DNA of 64,000 nucleotides from Castor canadensis (lineage: Eukaryota; Chordata; Mammalia; Rodentia; Castoridae), in NCBI RefSeq assembly GCF_047511655.1, contig NC_133397.1, forward strand, positions 14,843,501 to 14,907,500, given 5' to 3'. A program made the translations under genes and the position numbers. Positions within the stretch are counted from its first letter, which is position 1. The number at the start of each line of letters is the position of its first letter. Below are positions 33,096 to 44,699 of this stretch, piece by piece. The notes under the pieces were generated by a model, which saw only the letters and a list, made by a program, of their open reading frames with translations, did not search any database and was not told the DNA's origin.

Positions 33096-34269
33096 AAACA
33101 ATTAAAAAAGTGAGGTTATGAATCATTTGTTTAGTTATGACGTAATGAAGAAATTATGATCTGAACTGTTTTCCTGGAATAAGTAGGAACACTAACCAGG
33201 CCTTGAAGGATAAATTTAGAACACTAATGGTGGCTTAAATTGAGTCTTTCAGATTGTATTAAGAATGGGAAGAAAAGGGTGAAACTGTTAAACAGGTTAA
33301 GTGCAACAGAGGTGAGATGAAAGACCAGCAGATATGGAAGGTGCACAGAAAGCAGCCATGGGGGAAGAAGGAGCGACATTACTGTGGAAGACCTTGGAAT
33401 TTACTTTTTCACAGTAATTACTTGGATATAAGGGTGGACATCTGTATCTTCCTTCTGAAAGCTCCCACTCTACATTCCCCTTCCCCTGCTGACTTGCTGG
33501 GGTTTGACATGACAATTGGCTCTGCGGCAGATGTTTAGGGAGTAGACTTGACCATAATGATTATTTCAGGACTGGATAGATGAGAGAGGTTGGGCTTGTC
33601 TCCAGGAGACTTTGGCTTGAGCAACTTGGAGCAAACCATTTTTTCTGAAGTTCAAAACCCAATGCAGGAATAGTTTCCACATGGTGCAACCAGCTATTCT
33701 CAAGTAAGTGCTATCAAAACTCAACTGCATCTCTCACTCAGGGAATTTATGGTTGTGCCCATTGGCAAAATCATCCAGTGCTGCTTATAGAAAGTGCGGA
33801 GAAGGAGTAAGGCCTTGAATTTGCCAAGAATTACAATGGTTAGAATCCTGGCAATTAGTTTGAGTTTATCTCCATAATAGCCAAGGTATAGTGTTGCATA
33901 ATTGCAAAATAACTCCAGCTCACTTTCTATACCAAACTTTTATCTTAGGATCTTATGGGAAATAAAAGTCTGTTTCTTATTTGAAAGTGGCACCTCTTTT
34001 CCCTTAAAAAATGAAAAACTACTTTGAATAGATAGTATTTTAATGAGTATTTGATAATGAAGAGACATCATAGCTTAGTCTTCTACTTCAAGATTGAGAT
34101 TTCTAACTTCTCATTAAGATATTTTAATGTATTTACACACTTATTTCTTATTTCAGTTTATACATATGTTTTTAAAGCCTATTATTTTATCAAAAAAGAT
34201 AAATTCCAAGACAGATTCAAACTCTTTTCAAATTAGTGTTCTTATAAAAAAACAGTCTTTGTCAATTTT
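33096..34269. other. Intergenic unique DNA
   Basis: No repeat or gene recognised; overlapping 72- and 73-codon frames on opposite strands at 33297-33538 have no known domain. Confidence 0.45.
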
Positions 34270-34489
34270 TTTTTTTTGGCAGTACTGGGGTTTGAGCACA
34301 GGGCCTCATACTTGCTAGGCAGGTGTTCTACCACTTGAGCCACTCCGTCAGCCCTTTTTCATGTTGTGTATTTTTGAGATAGGGTCTCATAAACTATTTT
34401 TCCAGGCTAGCTTCGAACTGTGATTCTCCTGATCTCTGCTTCCTGAGTAGCTAGGATTGCAGGCATAAGCCACTGGTGCCTAGCTGTCA
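34270..34489 (-). mobile_element. Composite SINE with short target-site duplication
   Basis: A tRNA-like unit ('ctggggtttgagcacagggc', 'taccacttgagccactccgt') joined to a 7SL-like unit ('gatctctgcttcctgagtag', 'gattgcaggcataagccact'). The flanks share TTGTCAATTTT (about 34259-34269 and 34490-34500). Confidence 0.9.
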
Positions 34490-34501
34490 TTGTCAATTTT
34501 G

Positions 34502-35100
34502 TGATGGGGAAATCACCTTTAATTTTTCTTCATGATTCCTAAATTATCACTTCTTAGAGAAGAAAGTTCTTAGACTTGTAAATCCACCCACCCCTAATTG
34601 CCAGATATCTGGGCTTGTGAACCCAGCTCATAGCCTGCTATCAGTCATGTTGATTTCATAGTCAGCCTTGAGAGCATTCCTCACCAGCATCACATGCCAC
34701 ATGGCTTTTAAAAGATGGAGTGCCAGATGGAGGCCACAGTGAAGTTGCCTGTAGTAAGACCACAGGTGTGATACTTGAAACTTCTTCATGGTGGGAACCC
34801 CTTAACTCTTTTTGACCATGTTCTTTTATGGATCTGAAGCTCCCACCCTGTCTAGAGGACAGCTTCAGAAGCTCAGTGGAAGAATCTCATTAGTTTTTCT
34901 GCCACACATTATAACTCAAGGAACACTGTCACCCAGTCCTCTGCTTATCCTGTTGCTTCTCCTTTGGGATTAGTGGAACTTTTTTCTTAACAGAGACATT
35001 TGAGAAGGCTCCCTGATTTTGGGTAGATTAGATCTCCTCTTAGCCCCAATTCAATTTTATTATTCTTTCACTTATAATTGAGCTTCATCATCTTAAGCAT
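34502..35100. other. Intergenic unique DNA
   Basis: No repeat, gene or RNA recognised. Confidence 0.45.
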
Positions 35101-35104
35101 CATA

Positions 35105-35245
35105 AGTCCTACAAAGAAGGCTAAGGGTAATTCCAGAGTACTTTGTATTTGTTTAGGAGGAAGAACTGCACAAGATGCCTGGCAAAGAGCTGGTATGCAG
35201 CAGGCATCCAATAAGCGGTAGGTAGCTGTTCTTGATATAGCAAAA
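35105..35245 (+). repeat. MIR tail fragment
   Basis: 'gatgcctggcaaagagctgg' and 'caggcatccaataagcggta' match the MIR 3' region. Confidence 0.6.
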
Positions 35246-35579
35246 GCTTGGGCTAAACCAACTGAATAAGAATAAATGACTCAATCAGAGATAATTGCCA
35301 TATGGTGCACTCTACATAGATTTTTAGTGCTTATATTAGCCTAAGCACAGCCTCTGACTGGTAGTTAATTCAGCATATTTTTAGCCAGTTTTGTACAGAA
35401 TTAAACATGAAACAACATGATTTTGCTTCAGTTTTGTGGATTGTGATCTGACTTCTTGATTCCAGAAAGATTGGCCAAATATAACAGTAATTCTTTCTTG
35501 TGTGAATTGAAGGTAATAAAGCCACATATCCATGCCTTTCTCTGGCCCCTGCAGAAGACCAGGCATAATGATAAGGGCT

Positions 35580-35770
35580 GTTAGTGCTTTGAATTCTGGT
35601 CCTACCACTTTCTCTGTAAGATTTACTTACTTAGCTTCTAAGCTCAGTTCCTTCTTTTGTAAAATAGGTGATCCCTTTGGGCTGTAGTGAGACTGTTGAG
35701 TCAGTGACTGTGATGTTCTTATAGTACAGGGGCTCAGTCAAGGGTAGCTCTCATTGATCACCTCTATTTG
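35580..35770 (+). repeat. MIR fragment
   Basis: 'gaattctggtcctaccactt', then 'agctcagttccttcttttgt' and 'aaaataggtgatccctttgg', matching the sense MIR order. Confidence 0.6.
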
Positions 35771-35945
35771 TTGGGAATAAGTGTTATATGGCAGCCACAC
35801 AATGGCTGACACTATAGAACTTCAGTGGGACTGAAGGGGTCAAGAAGATAGGCTCATTATTGCATTATATCTATCCAAACTGCAAAGGACTGAAAAAAAA
35901 ATTCAAAGTAAATACAGACCTAAATTCTCTGATTAGACCAAGCTC

Positions 35946-36545
35946 CTTATTTATTTATTTATTTATTATCATATTATTGTTGTACTGGGGGTACATTATG
36001 CCATTTACAAAAGTGCTTATAATATATCTTAGTTAAATTCACCCCTTCCATCATTCTCTTTTATCCTTCCTCTCCCCACTATTGGAATAGTTTCAACAGG
36101 TCTCATTTTTCAATTTCATACATGAGTACATAGTATTTCTACCATATTCACCCTCTTCTTATACTCTTTCCTTAACCTCCCCCACCACTGATATCAAATG
36201 CCAGACAAGACCTGCTTTATCTTACTGTCCTCTATTTTTGAAAAAAAGACATTTTTGTTTATTTAAGATATCTATACAGAGTTTCATTATGACATTTCTA
36301 TGTATGTATGTATGTATGTATGTATGTATATATGCATCATATCCTAAATTGGTTCATCCCCTCCATTTTTCTCCTTTCTACCTTAATCCTCTTCTTATGG
36401 TGATGTCAACAGGTTTTAAAAACTCTATATTCATTCTTGTATAGAAAGTACATCAACCATATTTACCTTCTTTACTTCCTTTTTTATTTTCCTCTCCCAT
36501 TAGTGCCCTCCCCTTAGTGTGGCCTGTGTTTCATTCTTGTCCTTT
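35946..36545 (-). mobile_element. LINE-1 3' end (older type), with ATTT and TATG repeats
   Basis: Reverse of the older LINE-1 3' UTR: 'gtactgggggtacattatgc', 'caacaggtctcatttttcaa' and 'ctttcctctcccca'-like pyrimidine stretches. Flanked on the left by an ATTT repeat (35947-35968) and containing a TATG repeat (36301-36328). Confidence 0.72.
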
Positions 36546-36721
36546 GTTGTTTAGGTGTCTGTTGGTCAGTAGAATTTTTGCCTTGGTATTATACCATTGC
36601 ATGCATTGTGCTTAATAGACCAAGATTGTTAAAGGATGGTCCACTGACCTTCTCAGCCCCCTGAGCACTTCATACTGGGTCTCACAAGTCTTGTTTGTTG
36701 GAGCATCTAAAAGTCCTCTTG

Positions 36722-36805
36722 AGGTTGAGGGTTTAGCTCAATAGTAGAGTGTATATTTAGCCCTAGGTTCAATCTCCAGCACAAAATTGAATAAATAAAT
36801 CCTCC
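36722..36805 (+). mobile_element. ID-like SINE, plus strand
   Basis: 'gaggttgagggtttagctca' followed by 'ggttcaatctccagcacaaa' and an AAAT-rich tail. Confidence 0.75.
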
Positions 36806-36984
36806 CAAATAAAATAATTTCTCTAAAACTGAAATGGATTATTAGGAAAATAGCTAGAAAGTTAGCAGAGATATTGATATGGGAACATAACAAGTTAATG
36901 TATCTGTGAAACTAGATACATTACATAGTGAACTAGATACATTGGATAGTGAAAAGAGTTGTGTAGAAAGAGCTAGAGGTTTTT

Positions 36985-37205
36985 GGTTTTTGGTGGCCCT
37001 GGAGTTTGAACTCAGGTCCTCATGAGGATCTCTTTGCTAGGCAAGTGCTCTACCACTTGAGCCACTCCACCAACCCTGTTTTGTATTGAATATTTTCAAG
37101 ATAGAGTCTCACAAATTATTTGCCCCCCAGGCTTACTTTGAACCATGATCCTCCTGATCTTTGCCTCCTGAGTAGCTAGGATTATAGACATGAGCCACTG
37201 ATGTC
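36985..37205 (-). mobile_element. Composite SINE (tRNA-like plus 7SL/B1-like)
   Basis: 'ctggagtttgaactcaggtc', 'taccacttgagccactccac', then 'atagagtctcacaaattatt' and 'cctgagtagctaggattata'. A small duplication-like insertion (GAGGATCTCTTTG) lies within the tRNA-like part. Confidence 0.88.
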
Positions 37206-37535
37206 AGTTGAGTCATGGCAAACTTGTACCACTTAACACAGAGCACCTAGTGTCTGCCTTACTAGCCCAGGAGAGAGTCTTTTTATCTCCATGTACTGTG
37301 TCTCACATGTGATCTCTCTTGAGCACCCTGAGGTGAAGGGACAGCTCATCCTTCTCTGATGAGAAGCAACCCTGGCTCTGGCAGGATCCTGGGCAGTATG
37401 AAGTCATATAGTTATGGTAAATTTGGCATCTCTGTGAGAAGGGAATTCTGTCTGTATGTATTCTCACTGTACATGTTTTTTATACTGGAAGCTTTTACTA
37501 AACCAAATTTGATTAGTTTTCTGACATGTATCCCA

Positions 37536-38340
37536 GTGGTACAGTGGTTGAACATCCCTAATCTGAAAATCCAAATCCTGTAAAATGTTCTGAAATCTGA
37601 AACTTGAGGTATCACAGGTAGAAAATTTTACTCTTGACCTCATGTGATAGATAACATTCAAAATGGAGGTGCAACAAGGGAGGGGTGAGGATAGGTAAGA
37701 CACCTAAAAAACTAGCTAGCATTTGTTGCCGTTAACGCAGAGAAACTAAAGCAGATACCTTAAAGCAACTGAGGCCAATAGGAAAAGGAGAACAGGTACT
37801 AGAGAAAAGGTTAGATCAAAAAGAATTAACCTAGAAGGTAACACCCACGCACAGGAAATCAATGTGAGTCAACTCCCTGTGTAGCTATCCTTATCTCAAC
37901 CAGCAAAAACCCTTGTTCCTTCCTATTATTGCTTATACTCTCTCTACAACAAAATTAGAAATAAGGGCAAAATAGTTTCTGCTGGGTATTGAGGGGGTGG
38001 GGGGGAGAGGGAGGGGGCGGAGGGGGTGGTAAGGGAGGGGGTGGGGGCAGGGGGGAGAAATGACCCAAGCCTTGTATGCACATATGAATAATAAAAGAAA
38101 AATGAAAAAACAACAACAACAACAACAACAAAACCAAAATGGAGGTGCACTAAAAACATTGTATAAAATTATGTTCAGGCTAAAATGTATATATAGAAAA
38201 GCATGAACTTCATGTTTAGACTTGTGTCTGATTCCCAAGATATCTTATATATATTTGCAAGTATTACAAATCTGAAAAAGACTGAAACCTGAAGCACTTT
38301 TTCTCCCAAGCATTTTAAACCAGAGATATTCAACCTAGAT
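37536..38340 (+). mobile_element. Tigger-like DNA transposon, split by a LINE-1 tail
   Basis: The left part has 'ggttgaacatccctaatctg' and 'gttctgaaatctgaaacttg'. The right part (38150-38340) has 'gtttagacttgtgtctgatt', 'cccaagatatcttatatata' and ends in 'aaaccagagatattcaacct', the inverted counterpart of the left end. The LINE-1 tail at 37674-38134 interrupts it. Non-autonomous, no transposase frame. Confidence 0.72.
37674..38134 (+). mobile_element. Young LINE-1 3' tail with target-site duplication
   Basis: A 5'-truncated LINE-1 3' end with a long G-rich tract (37991-38062) and a CAA-repeat tail. The flanks 37659-37673 and 38135-38149 both read CAAAATGGAGGTGCA, 15 bp, perfect. Proline-rich minus frames at 37933-38238 are translations of the C-rich strand. 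Confidence 0.95.
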
Positions 38341-38379
38341 AATTTCTCCACCTCTCTTCCAAGAGGAGAAGCCTGTGAA

Positions 38380-38475
38380 TGTAGGCTGTTTACTGCCTTA
38401 TCCCAGGACCCAAGACAATGTCCCATGCAGAGTGAGCACAATTTGAACACATGAAACGAACAAACCTAACCGTAT
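38380..38475 (+). repeat. LINE-2 tail fragment
   Basis: 'tatcccaggacccaagacaa' and 'tcccatgcagagtgagcaca' then 'gaacacatgaaacgaac' resemble the L2 3' end. Confidence 0.4.
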
Positions 38476-39415
38476 GGCTTCAGATCACATCATTTTACCA
38501 AGTACTCCCTGTGAACTAAAACTTGGGTGCTCTGAGAATAATATCTTCTGGGCCTTAAAATTCCAATGGGACTGTCAGGATTGCTGAAAGGGGCTTGAAC
38601 ATCTCAGAAAAAGTAAGTGCAACCAAATTACTTAGAAATCCTTGGGTAGATGCCAAATACTAGATTCTTTATGATAAAACTACCTTAATTTAGTCAAATA
38701 AAATACAAACCACTGCCATCTACCATATAGCCCACTTCTCTGTGAACTCTGTTGTGAAGAGGACCCCTTCCCCTGAAACAAGCTGATTTTTCCAAGCTGT
38801 GGGTGCATTTAGCATAAGCAACATTCATTACCAAGATGCTATATATGAAAAGTAAACATCACTCTTCATGAGACATGAGATTTGACGGGGCTGTGGCAGA
38901 GAAGCCCTCAGTTGGGGTCTTTCTCTAGCACTAACAAGAATGCTTTGTGTCCCATTCGACTGATGCTTTTTCCTAATAAAGGACTCATGGAAGCCAAAGA
39001 CAACATTACTCACTCAGAGAAGATCCCAAACTCCAAACCTATATCAGTTTCTGAGGCAGATTTGCACCGACCAAGCAAGCCCTACTCACTGGGTATGGGC
39101 CATGAACCTGAACACAGATACAGCAGTTGAGGAGATATATCTAGAGTACCACATTCTCCTACTGGTTGGGAAGGATGGTGTAGCCACAGTAGATAGCTAG
39201 GGCCTCACTGATTTTCCTTCCTGTATCAATCCAGCTTGAAGAGAGCCCCAGACAGCTTCTTACCAAATATCCTTTTCTTGCTCTGCTCTAGGGGTTAATC
39301 CACCAAATTGTAGATGAGGAAACACTCACACTTCACATCTCTGAGAAGGTTTCAAACACAGGTAATTAACCTTCAACTCCTTTTCTGTCTTGCAGGTTAC
39401 CATTTTTTTTTTTAA
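38476..39415. other. Intergenic unique DNA
   Basis: No recognised repeat; an 82-codon plus frame at 38882-39130 is of unknown meaning and probably chance. Confidence 0.45.
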
Positions 39416-39419
39416 AGCT

Positions 39420-39630
39420 AAGATTTGAGGAGCAAGTTACTACTATGTGGCAGGGGCTATGCAGGACACTTGACATCATTCCATCCACTCATTCCACTGC
39501 AGTTTGCAAAACATCTGGCATTGTCCCTAATTTATGATGAAACTGAGGATTAAAACGGCAAAATACCCTTCAAGGTCACACAGATAGTGAGGAGCAGAAA
39601 TGAAATTCAACCCAAGTCCAATTTTCTTCA
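39420..39630 (-). repeat. MIR fragment
   Basis: 'ctaatttatgatgaaactga' and 'caaggtcacacagatagtga' then 'aaattcaacccaagtccaat' give the reversed MIR core in order. Confidence 0.75.
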
Positions 39631-39898
39631 TCTTTCATGGATTCTATAAACTGCATAGCTATTTTTGAAGAATCGACCACCCTAAACAGCTGTTCTTATT
39701 GGTAATAATCAAATATTTACATATATGCATCCACTCGAATGTGAAATCCACCTGTTATGCCATGGTTATAGGTCTAAGTCTCAGCAAAATGATACTTCCA
39801 GATGTCAAATGGGGCTGGGTTAATGCAGTGAAGTCCAGAAGATATCACAGATTTATGAAAACCATGAGTCCTTTGGAGCTCTCCCTGCCAGATGGTTG

Positions 39899-42800
39899 TA
39901 GCGGTGTGGGTTTATTTCTGAGTCCTCTAATCTATTCCTTTGGTCTATGTGTCTGTTTTGTGCCAATATCATGCTGATTTTGTTACTATGGCTCTGAAGT
40001 ATAATTTAAAATCAGGTAATTGATATCTCTAGCATTGTTTTTTCTTTTTTTTTGCTCAGGATTGCTTTGGCTACTTGGAATCTTTTGTGCCTCCTTGTGG
40101 ATTTTAGGATGTTTTTTTCTGTTTCTGTGAAGAATGTCACAGGAATTTAGATTGATTGGGATCACATTGAATATGTAGATTGCTTTCACAATAAACATAA
40201 ACATGGGAGGTCTTTCCATCTTCTAGTGTCTTCAGTTTTTTTCTTCAGTGCTGCTATGGTTATCATTATGGAAGTCTTTCAGATCCTTGGTTAGGATTAT
40301 TCTTAGGTATTTTGGGGCTATTGAAAATGGGATTGCTTTCCTGGTTTCTTTCTTAGTTTATTCATTATTGGTATGTAAGAAAGCAACTGATTTTTTTTTT
40401 TTTTCAGTCTGGGAATTGAACTTAGGGCCTCGTGCTTGCTAGGCAAGTGTTCATTTTAGATCCTCATGCTTTGCCAAAAGTGTCTATCAGATTTACATTT
40501 TCTGGTAGAGGTTTCAGGGTCTTTTAATTAAAAGGAACATATCATCTTACTTCTTCCTTTCCTGTTTGTGTCCCTTTTGTTTCCTTCTCTTGCCTTATTT
40601 CTCTGGCTAAGAATTCAAACACTATATTGAATAAAAGCGGAAGAGTAGACACCCTTCTCATGTTCTTCATTTTAAAGGAAATGTTTTCAGTTTTCCTCAT
40701 TCAGTATAATTTTGGATTTGTTACATATATTTGTTATTATGTTGAAGGATGATGACTCTCAGTTTCTTCAGGAATTTTATCATGAAGGGTGGTTGTATTT
40801 TGTCAAGGGCATTTTCTGCATCTACTGAAATGATTGTGATTTGTATCCTTGATTCTCTTTATGTGGTTTCCCTTGTTCCTCCTGGGTGTTTGCTGATTCA
40901 TTAGTTGAACATGTTTGATTCTTTTCTAAATCTCACTTGTTTATCTATTTGTCTTATCAAATTTATTCTTTTCTGAGCTATCATGTTTGTGACTATTTTA
41001 GTTTCTCATCTGTGTTTATGATTCCTTTAATATCTTCTGCAATGCTGGCTTAGCGGTCACAGATTGCTTTAGTTTGTGCTTAACTTGGAGAGTCTTTATT
41101 TTTCCCATTGGTTTTAAAGGATAGTTATGTTGGATAAAGGAATCTTGGTTAGGAATTACTTACTTTCAGGGCTTGAAATACATCTTTCTATGATTTCCTG
41201 GGTATACGGGTTTCTACTGAGAGATCTGATGTAATTCTGATGAGTTTACCTTTGTAAATTCATGCTCTTCTCTTGCAACTTTTGATATTCTTTGTTCCAT
41301 GTGTCTTGGCATTTTAACTATAATGTAACATAGAAAGGTTCTTTTCTTGTCATGGCTGTTGGGGCTCTAAGTGTTTTCTGTACTTAGACATATTATTTCC
41401 TAGATTTGAGAAATTTTCTGCTACAATTTTACTGTCTGGGTTTTTGTATGTCTTTAGCTTGTGTCTCTGCTTGTCCTGTTATCCCAATCCCAAGGATTCT
41501 TAGGTTTGGTCTCTTGATCATGTTCCAGAGTTCCTGAAATCTGTGGTTATGCTAGTTTTTTTCCTTTGTTGCTGTATTTCCCAATATTTCATGACCTTGT
41601 CTTTAACCCCTGATAGTCTTTCTTCTACTTAATCTAGTTGATTGATGATGCTTCCCACTGTTTTTTATTTGATTTATTGAGTTTTTCACACCTGACACTT
41701 CTTTTTTTTTTCCTTCAGAATCTCAGTTTCCCTACTGAATTTCTCATCCAGCTCTTGAATAAACTTCCTTACTTCATTCAACTATCCATTTGAATCCTCT
41801 TTGAGTTCTCTGATATTTTTAAAACTAGACTTTAAAAGTTTTTGTCCAGCATTTCAATCATTTCATTATCTTCTGTTGAGGAGTTATGAGTTTTGGATGA
41901 GTCATTTTGCCTTACTTTTTCATACTTCTTGTGTTCTCTTCATTGTAATTTGCACATCTTTTGAGATGGATGTCTCTTTCAGTTTTTTATGGAAGCATTT
42001 TTGGTGGAGTTACAGTCCTCACTACTGCTTCGAGAAGAGAAAGCAGACATCAATAATGAAAACATTTCCAGATCAAACTAGATATTTAAATGTAGTAAAA
42101 AAAATCAGAAACATCAAGCACACCTCTAGTAAGGTTAGATAAGAAAGGAACTAGTATACCTATAAGATAAACTAGAGTTTAAAAATTACTGAAACTAATG
42201 GTATTAATAATTAAGTAATAAAAAGGTGGGGGTTGGGGAAAGGAAAAATTAGGGAAGAAACAAGATAGAAAAGAGAGAAAAAGTGTATGGGATAAAGACT
42301 TAAGAAATAATAGCAAGTGTGAACACAATAAAATAAGTATAGAGAAAGAAAAAACAGTCAATATTTCTTCTTTGGTGAGAAGAGAATGGATTCCTCCCCA
42401 CCACTCACTTGTCTTTTGTAGTTTATTTTGTGTTTGGAACAGCCACTTTTATATTTGAAGTCCAAACAAGTTAGGTCAGAAAGGGCTGTTTGTATGCTAA
42501 GCCCTGTCCTGTTCCTTCCAACTGAGACCCAATCCTCCCCACAGTTGGACGCTTCTTCACACCAGAGGTGCTCTGCCAGTGTGGGTCTGGTGTGGCAAAT
42601 TTCTTTGTAGCAGCTGTTTTTTCAACAGTCTTTCTGGCCCTCAGAGAGCATACAAAGCAATTTGTGCTGACTGGGCAAGGAATGGTACTGTGATTGATCC
42701 ATGTGCTCTGGCCTCACTGTATTCTGTCCTAGCACCCTTGCTTGTATTCAGAAAGCTTGTCTCTATTCTTACCTGAGTTTGGTCTGCAACTCCATACCCT

Positions 42801-43435
42801 TGGCTTCCCTCTTTAGCATGGCTCCCAAATCCCACCCAACTAGATCTGTGTTTGTGAATTTGAGTCCAAGTCAAAACCAATTTCCTGAGTCCACACTGAT
42901 TCTCAGGGTGGTCACTCACTTAGCCATTGGAGGAGGAGCTTTGGAGATATAAAAATGCAGGGTTTTCTGCTTTCCCTGGCTGAATGTTTTGACTATAAGA
43001 CTTCTCCTAAGATCATTTTCCTCTGTGGTACCAGTGAGCAAGCTAGCAAGTGCAAGGAGCCCCTTCTCTGGAGTCTGTTTGCTGTACAGTGTGCCGATCT
43101 CCTGTCTTAAACTTTATTTTTTATAAAGTGTCAGTTTGTGCACACACATAGCTCCCTGAGATTTTCTGTTTCTCTTTTGCTTGCAGCCTTATTTGGGGGT
43201 GGATTTCTCCCTTTTCTCTACCATTTTACTTACTACTTTATTTTAGGGTTTGCTGTTTCTTTTACAAATCCTAAGTTCAATATTTCTGGCTTTTACCTGG
43301 TCTCTAACTGCACTATTTGCTGTTGCTTTCCCTTGCCTTTCCATGCCACCTACCTCTGTCTGAGCCTTACACTTGATGTTTTGTTTCAGATTTGTAGAGA
43401 GTCAGGAAAGTGCTGAGTATCTCTAAGCTACCACC
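39899..43435 (-). mobile_element. Older LINE-1, 3'-truncated
   Basis: Starts inside ORF2 ('gtgtgggtttatttctgagt', 'gtgtctgttttgtgccaata') and runs through ORF2, a degraded ORF1 region (about 41600-42000) and a possible 5' UTR ending near 'agctaccaccttccttcctc'. It lacks the ORF2 C-terminus and 3' UTR. Heavily mutated, older than copies A and B, and carrying a SINE at about 40391-40456. The part beyond about 42060 is the less certain portion. Confidence 0.7.
40391..40456 (-). mobile_element. tRNA-like SINE fragment inside older LINE-1
   Basis: A T-run, then 'gggaattgaacttagggcct' and 'cgtgcttgctaggcaagtgt'. It is truncated before the end of the A-box region. Confidence 0.8.
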
Positions 43436-43499
43436 TTCCTTCCTCAAATGTTTGGTTTTATTAAGCAAAAGAAGAAATCTTAGTATGAGAAGAATATAT

Positions 43500-43545
43500 T
43501 GTAATTGGATATATATATATTTATTATATATATCCATATCCAATG
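43500..43545. repeat. TA repeat within an inverted repeat
   Basis: ATTGGATAT at the left and ATATCCAAT at the right bracket a TA-rich run, giving a hairpin-capable sequence. Confidence 0.7.
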
Positions 43546-43603
43546 AAAATATTTTTTGCTACCTTTTCTTAATTTTTTTTTGTTTGTTTAAGGAAAACAA
43601 AGA

Positions 43604-43634
43604 AGCAAGAGAGAGAAAGAGAGAGAGAGAGAGA
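43604..43634 (+). repeat. GA simple repeat
   Basis: GAGA repeats with minor interruptions. Confidence 0.85.
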
Positions 43635-43942
43635 CTGAGAAATAATCTGCAACCTCTATAAGCAGCAGGTCTTTATTAGGGAGAGGAGACCTGAGAGGGA
43701 CCCTTGGCCATCAGAGTAACACTCTGAGAGGGGTGAGGGCAGGCCTTTCTTACAGGCTGGGGTTTTTAAGCATCTTGTGGAGAAAAAGTGACTGCAAACG
43801 GGGAACGGGGAAGGTGCTGGACAGTATCGGGAAGGTCATTTGGGCTAGGCAGCCTTCCATATGTGTGTTTTTCTCTGGTTCTTTTGTCAGAGGTAGCCAT
43901 GTTTGGGTTGTTCCAGTGTTTCTCAATATTCCAGCATTTTGT

Positions 43943-44013
43943 TTATTGGCAGGACTAGGAATTGAACTCAGGGCTTCATGCTTGCTAGGCAGGTGCACTA
44001 CCACTTGAACCAC
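43943..44013 (-). mobile_element. tRNA-like SINE
   Basis: 'ggactaggaattgaactcag' and 'gctaggcaggtgcactacca' match the reverse complement of the SINE. Confidence 0.85.
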
Positions 44014-44019
44014 ACTGTG

Positions 44020-44585
44020 TAAGTTAGATGAGATTAGGGAAAGGCTCGTAAGATGTTTGCCCAAGATAAAAATGAAATCAGTCAAAGAATGAACAGACCT
44101 GAATATATTTGTGAACAATGAGAATTTATCTCTATTTATTAGAAGGAAGACTTTCCAGAGCAGGAATGTACCACTTATTTAAAAATGTTTAATGAGAATC
44201 TGCTGTGTATTGGGGAACATGCTAGGGTCTGGAATATAGAGGTAAATTAAACAAAAGCTCTCTTGCTGACATGGAGACAATAAGTTTCATGTCTCATGCC
44301 CATTGCTCTAGCCCCCAGACATCCCAAGTGGCACACACTCAGAAAATATGTGCCAATTAAGATGTTCGTTGACTTATTTCTGCCCAGTTGTCAACCTTTG
44401 TTCAGCACCAAGTTTTCAAAATAGCTTCTCTGAGCAACTCATAGCCAGTGGGCCCTTACTACATTCTGCACTTGACCAAGAAGGTGCTGCCAGTGATGGA
44501 CCAAACATGGGATGGTTTGCTCTTCCTGTCTTACATGTGAGAGATTGTCTTAAGATCCATGGTGAGCACTGCAGAACTGCTGCTG
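44020..44585. other. Intergenic unique DNA
   Basis: No repeat recognised. The 111-codon plus frame at 44348-44683 runs from here into the MIR and has no known domain. Confidence 0.45.
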
Positions 44586-44589
44586 TCTC

Positions 44590-44695
44590 CCACTTGCTGA
44601 GTGCTCTGGATGGGTTTTCTGTCTTTTTTGGATTTCGATGTCCTCATAAGTTAAATGAGCAAGATGGACTAGATGGTCTCTGAGGGTCGAGCCAG
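44590..44695 (+). repeat. MIR-family fragment
   Basis: 'cgatgtcctcataagttaaa' then 'agatggactagatggtctct' fits the MIR/MIR3 3' region in sense. Confidence 0.6.
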
Positions 44696-44699
44696 TTGG

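Noticed and set aside
36301..36328. Regular TATG repeat considered as an array of spaced repeats
   Set aside because: The units are 4 bp with no spacers; it is a simple microsatellite, not a CRISPR array.
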